From Phycisphaerae bacterium (GTDB lineage: Bacteria > Planctomycetota > Phycisphaerae > Phycisphaerales > Phycisphaeraceae), in contig JAUHYI010000008.1 of the NCBI GenBank assembly GCA_030426385.1, forward strand, positions 1 to 64,000: a DNA stretch of 64,000 bases, in the 5' to 3' direction. Shown in pieces: positions 59,151 to 64,000 of the stretch (its first letter is position 1; the number at the start of each line of letters is the position of its first letter). The translations under genes were made by a program, and so were the position numbers. The notes beneath the pieces were generated by a model that worked only from the letters and a program-made list of their open reading frames with translations, was not told where the DNA came from and made no database searches.

Positions 59151-59720
59151 TTAGCCTAGTTTCACCGAACGATTCACCACGAACGGCGAGGACAGGGTGG
59201 CTCCCACCAACACGAACAGCGTCACTGTTAGCGATCGCTCGCTCCATTGATGCAGGCCATGAAAACGATCTCTTGCATTCGCTCGATCCTGTTCGCTGGC
59301 GGTCGTGTCATACATCACCTGATACGCGGTATCCATTTTCGGCCTGAGCATGAAAGTAAACAGAATCAAAATGACCACCGCCAGCGCGATCAATGCTTCG
59401 CGCAGATGATTCATACGCGAACGCGCTGCGGCAATCGGCATCACAAACCGTTGGCCCAACACAATCACCACCAGCCCGATCGCGCACAGCCAATGCACCA
59501 CCGTCAATCCGCTGATCAGATTGTTCACCACCGCACCGGCCAATACGTTCGCCGCCTGGTCGGGATACTGTCGGAACGGTTCACGCAGCACGCCCGTGGG
59601 TTCATACGCGCGTATCGTTTTGAATGCGGTCGGCGCTGCGATCGCAATCGCCACGATCGTCCCCAGCCACACGCCTAATAACATCCAGTAAATCCCACGC
59701 AGCCATCGGACACCTGTCAT
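59151..59720 (-). CDS. DUF4149-like integral membrane protein
   Basis: 189 residues with four hydrophobic helices: IYWMLLGVWLGTIVAIAIAAP, VVHWLCAIGLVVIVLGQRFV, EALIALAVVILILFTFMLRP and SLTVTLFVLVGATLSS. The Rxx-Pro following helix 3 (LRPKMD) and a C-terminal HQWSER are typical of the DUF4149/TMEM205-like family of small membrane proteins with no established function. Its ATG overlaps the moaE stop (ATGA), so translation is likely coupled. The link to molybdopterin synthesis is positional only. Confidence 0.65.
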   Translation of the reverse strand: MTGVRWLRGIYWMLLGVWLGTIVAIAIAAPTAFKTIRAYEPTGVLREPFRQYPDQAANVLAGAVVNNLISGLTVVHWLCAIGLVVIVLGQRFVMPIAAARSRMNHLREALIALAVVILILFTFMLRPKMDTAYQVMYDTTASEQDRANARDRFHGLHQWSERSLTVTLFVLVGATLSSPFVVNRSVKLG

Positions 59721-60256
59721 GTTGTGATCCCTTCGGTATTTGAAGTTTTGCTGACCGTTCGGCGAGCGTGGTCGTCGCTCACACACGGGCTGTTATTCGC
59801 TTGGCTATTCGTATCACGATGGGCACAACAGCCTTCTACAAACGTTCGGCCGTGCTCCCAGATTTCATGTTTCCAGATCGGCAATTCATGTTTGAGCCGA
59901 TCGATCAGATACCGACATGCGCTGAACGCTTCGCCGCGATGCGGTGTGGCCACCTGAATGACCACGCTCGCCTCACCCAATCCCACCGGCCCGTTCGCAT
60001 GCATCATTCGCACCGCGCGGCCATCGTATTTCTCTGCCGTCTCACGCGCCATGGCATCCATCAATTTCTCCGCCATCGGGGCGTACACCTCATACTCCAG
60101 CCGTAACAGCGCTCCCAATTCGCCATGCGTTTCCGCCCGGGTGCGACCCACAAAGATAGACTCCGCGCCGCAGTCACCCGGCCAAGACATCGACGTTACC
60201 GCCACCGGGCCAGCGACCAACCCCGTCTCAATATGTATCGCATCACTTGCCATCAT
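59717..60256 (-). CDS. moaE: Molybdopterin synthase catalytic subunit
   Basis: 179 residues. MoaE transfers sulfur from MoaD thiocarboxylate to precursor Z. Motifs: GAESIFVGRTRAETHG near residue 30, LEYEVYAPMAEKLM, GPVGLGEASVVIQVATPHRG, and ACRYLIDRLKHELPIWKHEI with the conserved Lys pair. The family ends near residue 145, but here ~30 polar residues (NSQANNSPCVSDDHARRTVS) are added. The start is one of two tandem ATGs (60256 or 60253), with TACAAT 6 nt upstream. moaD and other moa genes are not nearby. ATGA overlap with the next gene. Confidence 0.92.
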   Translation of the reverse strand: MMASDAIHIETGLVAGPVAVTSMSWPGDCGAESIFVGRTRAETHGELGALLRLEYEVYAPMAEKLMDAMARETAEKYDGRAVRMMHANGPVGLGEASVVIQVATPHRGEAFSACRYLIDRLKHELPIWKHEIWEHGRTFVEGCCAHRDTNSQANNSPCVSDDHARRTVSKTSNTEGITT

Positions 60257-60530
60257 CCACCGATTGTACCGCTTCCCCCCCCCACGTACCCCCCACGTAC
60301 CCCCCGCGTACCTCCCGCATATCCCCCGCGTATTCCTCACATTCCCACCCAGCTTTCCCTTTCATAACCTTCGCTTTAGTCACGAACCCATTCCCGCTAT
60401 TCCCACAACCATTCTTTCCGCCATGATCTCGTCAAAAAAACCGGCGTTAATCCGCCCCAAACTGTGGACAAAATGTCTTCTCTGTGACTCATTGTTAAAA
60501 ATTCTTCTTCCCATCTCGCCGTTATTCATC
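60257..60530. repeat. C-tract region between mutS and moaE
   Basis: 60275-60350 has CCCCCCACGTACCCCCCACGTA-type units (ACGTACCCCCC in tandem), then TTGTGGACAAAATGTCTTCT-like sequence near 60470. ATTGTA at 60263-60268 is the minus-strand TACAAT box for moaE. Confidence 0.6.
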
Positions 60531-63308
60531 CTACACCTTGTCTCGCCATTCACGCAGCCAATCGAAGGCCTGCATCGGCGTCAGGTTTGTCATATCCAAC
60601 TCGCGCATCGCTTTTTCAACTTCCGATTCCTGCATGCCAAACAACGGCAACTGCTCGATCGGCTCGGCCGCTTGTTTCACTTGCGACGAATGCTTTGAAT
60701 GTTTTGCCGCTTTCGTGCCCTTGGTCGTCGTGGCCGAATTGGTTGTGTGGGTCGGCCCCGCCAGGTGTTCGCCCTCGTCTTCGCGTACCGCCAACTGGCC
60801 CAGCAATTCATGGGCACGACTCACCACCTCCGGCGGCAGCCCCGCGATCTTGGCCACATGAATCCCATAGCTCCGGTCCGTCGCCCCCGCCACGATTCGA
60901 TGCAGAAACACCACTTCATCATTCCATTCACGCACCGACACATTCAGGTTCGTCACCTGGCTGTATCGTTCCGACAATCGCGTCAGTTCGTGATAGTGCG
61001 TCGCAAACAAGGTCCGACACCCGCGCTGCGCCAGATGTTCCGTGATCGCCCATGCCAGACTCAACCCATCCAACGTGCTTGTGCCGCGCCCGATTTCATC
61101 CAGAATCACCAGACTGCGCTCCGTTGCGTGATGGCAGATGTTGGCTGTCTCTGTCATCTCAACCATGAACGTCGATTGGCCTGTATGCAATTCATCCGAC
61201 GCACCGATGCGCGTAAAAATTCGATCGCACAATCCGACCGTCGCCTTCTCCGCAGGTACAAACGAGCCGGTATGGGCGAGTAATGTGATCAAAGCTGTTT
61301 GCCGAATGTACGTACTCTTACCCGCCATGTTCGGCCCGGTGATCAATGCCAGTGATTGCAACGCCCCGGCTTCACCCGTGACACCCAGCCCGACATCGTT
61401 GGGCACAAATCGATCGCCCAGCATCGCGTCCAACACCGGATGTCGACCGGCGGTGATCGACAGCACCGGCTCATTCACCAGTTCCGGTTGCACGTATCCA
61501 TGCCGCACCGCTCGATCAGCAAAACAGCCCAGCACATCCAGCTCTGACACCACTTCTGCAAATGCCGACAGCGCATCGAGCGCTGCTTCTGCGGCGGCGC
61601 ATAATTCGCCGAACAATAATTGTTCCCGCGCGATCGCCAGTTGTTCGGCATTCAATACTTTGGTTTCATACTGTTTCAATTCCGGCGTGATAAATCGCTC
61701 GGCATTTTTCAGCGTTTGTTTACGGCTCCACGCATCCGGCGCTTTGTCTTTGTTGGCCGCAGACAGTTCGATGTAAAAACCAAACACTTTGTTAAACCCG
61801 ATTTTGATCGTGCTTAATCCGGTTTGTTCGGCCAGGGTTTTTTGATACTCAGCCAACCATGTATGACTGTCGCGTTGCAACGATCGTGACTCGTCCAGTT
61901 CGGCATCGAACCCATCGCGAATCAACCCGCCGTCGCGCAAATGGGCCGGCGGACTATCCACGCATGCGGCATTGATTTTTGCCGCCAGTTTTTCCAACTC
62001 ATCACGCACCGCCATCACGCGATCGTGATACGTTGACACCGACGGCCGTTGGTCCAGCAATTCCCCGATGGCTACGACCTGTCCCACACTGCGACCCAGT
62101 GCCACCAGGTCGCGCGGCATCGCTCGACCCACCGCGATGCGCCCCACGATCCGTTGCACATCCTGCACCTCGTCCAATCGTTCACGCAATTCATCGCGAA
62201 ACCGTTCGTCATCCACCATCACACCCACCACGCGCTGCCGTGTTTCGATGGCCTCGCGATTGGCTAGCGGATAGCACAGCCACTGCCGCATCAACCGTTT
62301 CCCCATCGCGGTTCTACAACCCGCACCCCCCGCGCCACTTTGCAACACCGCGAGCAATGAACCTTCGGTCGTCCCACTGCGCGTGGTGCGTTCGATTTCC
62401 AAACTGCGCAGCGATGCCTGATCGATCACCATACCCGTGGCCCGTTCAAACCGTCGCGGCGCACGCAGGTGTCCGATCACCCCATCCGCCTGCGTCTGTT
62501 GGGTTTCACGCAGGTACGTCACCAATGCACCGGCCGCACCGATGCAGGGATCGTCCTCGGCAAAACCAAACCCGGTCAGTCGGGCCACGCGATATTGCTG
62601 GCACAAGGTTTCGCTGGCTTCGGTCATGCGAAACTGCCAGCCCGGCCGAGGCGAGGCTACCGCGCCGATGTCCTGGCACAGTCGATCGATCGACTCAGGC
62701 GTTTTCGGGATCCCGCGATCGTCCGCCGCATACAACAATTCACGCGGACCAATTCGGGCCAACTCATCACTCAATTCATCCAACCCGAACGTGGCATACG
62801 CAAATGCCCCCGTACTCAATTCCGACCACGCCACACATGCCCTCCCACTTTTTCCCCCGCTTTTTCCTCCGCCTTTTCCTTCACTTTCCCCCGCATCGAT
62901 CACCACTGCGGCCAGATAATTTTCCTGCGACTCTTCCAACAGGTGTTCGTCGGTCAATGTCCCCGGCGTGATCAGTCGTGCCACATCCCGTTGAATCACT
63001 TTGCCCGCGGCCTTGGCATCCGCCGCATCGCCGACCTGTTCGCACACCGCGATTCGATACCCTGCCTTGACCATGCGCTGCAGGTAACCATCCACGCTAT
63101 GGAACGGCACGCCCGCCATCGGGATGCCGGCCGTCCGCTGGGTCAGGGTGACGCCCAGCACCTTGTTGGCGAGCTTGGCGTCGTCATAAAACATCTCATA
63201 AAAATCGCCCATTCGAAAAAACAACACACAATCCGGGTGCTGTTGTTTGAAATGGCGATACTGTTGCATCGCTGGCGTATCATGGGGGGAATTCGATTTC
63301 GCTGACAT
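60531..63308 (-). CDS. mutS: DNA mismatch repair protein MutS
   Basis: 925 residues. Domain I starts with MQQYRHFKQQHPDCVLFFRM-GDFYEMFYDDA, giving the mismatch-reading F-x-E. The clamp and lever regions have FNKVFGFYIELS and ERFITPELKQYE. The ATPase has Walker A ITGPNMAGKSTYIRQTALI, VDRIFTRIGASD-type (CDRIFTRIGASDELHTGQST), Walker B LVILDEIGRGTSTLDG, and ATHYHELTRL. In the domain I/II connector a repeat-derived insert reads GESEGKGGGKSGGKSG (62836-62900) between NYLAAVV and CVAWSELSTGAF. The C-terminal segment before the dimerisation helices is Thr/Lys/Ser-rich. TAAACT lies 6 nt before the ATG. Confidence 0.97.
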   Translation of the reverse strand: MSAKSNSPHDTPAMQQYRHFKQQHPDCVLFFRMGDFYEMFYDDAKLANKVLGVTLTQRTAGIPMAGVPFHSVDGYLQRMVKAGYRIAVCEQVGDAADAKAAGKVIQRDVARLITPGTLTDEHLLEESQENYLAAVVIDAGESEGKGGGKSGGKSGRACVAWSELSTGAFAYATFGLDELSDELARIGPRELLYAADDRGIPKTPESIDRLCQDIGAVASPRPGWQFRMTEASETLCQQYRVARLTGFGFAEDDPCIGAAGALVTYLRETQQTQADGVIGHLRAPRRFERATGMVIDQASLRSLEIERTTRSGTTEGSLLAVLQSGAGGAGCRTAMGKRLMRQWLCYPLANREAIETRQRVVGVMVDDERFRDELRERLDEVQDVQRIVGRIAVGRAMPRDLVALGRSVGQVVAIGELLDQRPSVSTYHDRVMAVRDELEKLAAKINAACVDSPPAHLRDGGLIRDGFDAELDESRSLQRDSHTWLAEYQKTLAEQTGLSTIKIGFNKVFGFYIELSAANKDKAPDAWSRKQTLKNAERFITPELKQYETKVLNAEQLAIAREQLLFGELCAAAEAALDALSAFAEVVSELDVLGCFADRAVRHGYVQPELVNEPVLSITAGRHPVLDAMLGDRFVPNDVGLGVTGEAGALQSLALITGPNMAGKSTYIRQTALITLLAHTGSFVPAEKATVGLCDRIFTRIGASDELHTGQSTFMVEMTETANICHHATERSLVILDEIGRGTSTLDGLSLAWAITEHLAQRGCRTLFATHYHELTRLSERYSQVTNLNVSVREWNDEVVFLHRIVAGATDRSYGIHVAKIAGLPPEVVSRAHELLGQLAVREDEGEHLAGPTHTTNSATTTKGTKAAKHSKHSSQVKQAAEPIEQLPLFGMQESEVEKAMRELDMTNLTPMQAFDWLREWRDKV

Positions 63309-63336
63309 CCAACTAGTTTAGCTTGTCCCCATCACC
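63309..63336. promoter_or_regulatory. 28 bp divergent mutS-priA promoter gap
   Basis: Minus-strand TAAACT (63315-63320) serves mutS. Only 28 bp separate the two start codons, so the promoters must overlap the coding sequences or each other. Confidence 0.4.
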
Positions 63337-64000
63337 ATGCCTGACCTGTTCCACGACGACACCCAGACCCAGACCCGCCACGTGCATGTCGCGTTGGAAC
63401 AGGGCATCGATTCGGTCGCGGTGGGCCTGACCTATGCCATTCCGGAAAATCTTTCGACGTTGGACATCGGCGATCGCGTGCGCGTTCCCCTGGGCCGAAA
63501 AAACCGCGCGGTCTGGGGTTATGTCATCGATCACACCGACCTGTCCGACTTCCCTGCGGCCAAGCGTAGCCGTATCAAACCGATCCTCGAACGTGATCCG
63601 CATGGGGTGTCGCTGACCGTGGACCTGATCGATTTGGCCCGTTGGATTGCTGGGTATTATTGCTGTCCGCTGGGCATGGTGTTCGCCTCGATTTTGCCCG
63701 CGGCGGTCACGCGCGGCACGGGCCGATACATCGCCACCTGGGTCGGCCAACCCGCCACACTGCCCGATCCGATGCCCAAACTGACCCCATTGCAAAAACG
63801 CGTCGTCGAGGCCATGGCCAAAAAAGCGCAGGACGACCCCGACGACCCCTGGCTGGAATTACAGGAACTGGCCAACCTCGCAGGCGCTAAAACCGTCACA
63901 CCCATCAAACGTCTGATCGCGAAAAATGTTTTGACCGTTCGTCTCAATGAACAGGTCCGCGCCCGCACGGCCAGCACCGGGTTTGATGCGGTGCAAACCC
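63337..64000 (+). CDS. priA: Primosomal protein N' (replication restart helicase), N-terminal part
   Basis: About 221 residues are present before the window ends. The N-terminal DNA-binding domain of PriA is recognisable: HVHVALEQGIDSVAVGLTYA, IGDRVRVPLGRKNRAVWGYV and LARWIAGYYCCPLGMVFASI-LPAA, the conserved W-x-A-x-Y-Y segment. This is followed by a winged-helix-like region (KLTPLQKRVVEAMAKKA, LANLAGAKTVTPIKRLIAKN). The helicase motifs lie beyond the window. PriA reloads the replisome at stalled forks. It is divergent from mutS. Confidence 0.88.
   Translation, partial: MPDLFHDDTQTQTRHVHVALEQGIDSVAVGLTYAIPENLSTLDIGDRVRVPLGRKNRAVWGYVIDHTDLSDFPAAKRSRIKPILERDPHGVSLTVDLIDLARWIAGYYCCPLGMVFASILPAAVTRGTGRYIATWVGQPATLPDPMPKLTPLQKRVVEAMAKKAQDDPDDPWLELQELANLAGAKTVTPIKRLIAKNVLTVRLNEQVRARTASTGFDAVQT

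Overview
The window looks like the chromosome of a planctomycete, most likely of the class Phycisphaerae. This is inferred from three PEP-CTERM proteins with a C-terminal PEP motif, hydrophobic stretch and Arg-rich tail, from a prepilin-like protein with a GFTLIELL-type cleavage site, and from the mix of Gfo/Idh/MocA oxidoreductases, SASA esterase, neutral-ceramidase-like hydrolase and bactofilins. No rRNA, tRNA or CRISPR array was recognised.

Region 1 (1-18.4 kb) is accessory. It starts inside an IS630-type transposase and an NADPH:quinone-type oxidoreductase. Decayed parDE, IS5 and IS3 remnants follow. A carbohydrate/aminosugar-type set then runs mostly on the + strand: Gfo/Idh oxidoreductase, DUF4838 protein, SASA esterase (minus strand), PEP-CTERM protein, GntR/LacI-type regulator, prepilin-like protein, a 1368-residue LamG/glycoside-hydrolase-like secreted protein, DegT aminotransferase, ceramidase-like hydrolase and amidohydrolase. 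A ~140 bp direct repeat of the oxidoreductase 5' end brackets this segment (1196-1335 and 18239-18378). The segment also lacks the small dispersed repeats that crowd the rest of the window, so it looks like an inserted island.

Region 2 (18.6-24 kb) holds an orphan TIR-domain gene, infC with a probable AUC start, a natural Gfo/Idh-aldo/keto reductase fusion, and cdsA. Region 3 (24-38 kb) is a + strand run: RDD-domain membrane protein, queC, VKOR-DsbA fusion, gatB, an ArsC/Spx-like protein and a peptide/oligopeptide ABC transporter (two DppC-type permeases, a membrane-anchored solute-binding protein, DppB-type permease, one ATPase). Region 4 (38-49.6 kb) has the agmatine-to-putrescine pair (deiminase and N-carbamoylputrescine amidase), a MATE exporter, bioA, hldE, the PLP-homeostasis protein, a DedA protein, a CCA-adding-type enzyme and two bactofilins. 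Region 5 (50-64 kb) has a lipoprotein, two paralogous PEP-CTERM proteins, an amidohydrolase, a Cof-type HAD phosphatase, argC, hsp20 behind a canonical sigma-54 promoter, nth, a membrane protein translationally coupled to moaE, and divergent mutS and priA (cut by the window end).

The most unusual feature is a composite repeat that lies both between genes and in frame inside unrelated genes from about 20 kb onward. It combines a GTTAAAAGT-type purine block, a GGCGCTAAGCCGCAAGCGGC palindrome and GAAAATGTGGGGGG-type G-tracts. It adds peptides such as GAKPQAAG and NRAGENVGG to an RDD protein, QueC, VKOR-DsbA, permease, solute-binding and ATPase proteins; G-tract insertions alone are seen in GatB, MutS, the CCA enzyme and others. 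The G-rich strand is the + strand from 20 to 48 kb whatever the gene direction, and mostly the minus strand after 49.8 kb, along with an apparent GC-skew switch. Many housekeeping genes also have a TANNNT box exactly 6-7 nt before the start codon, suggesting leaderless mRNAs.
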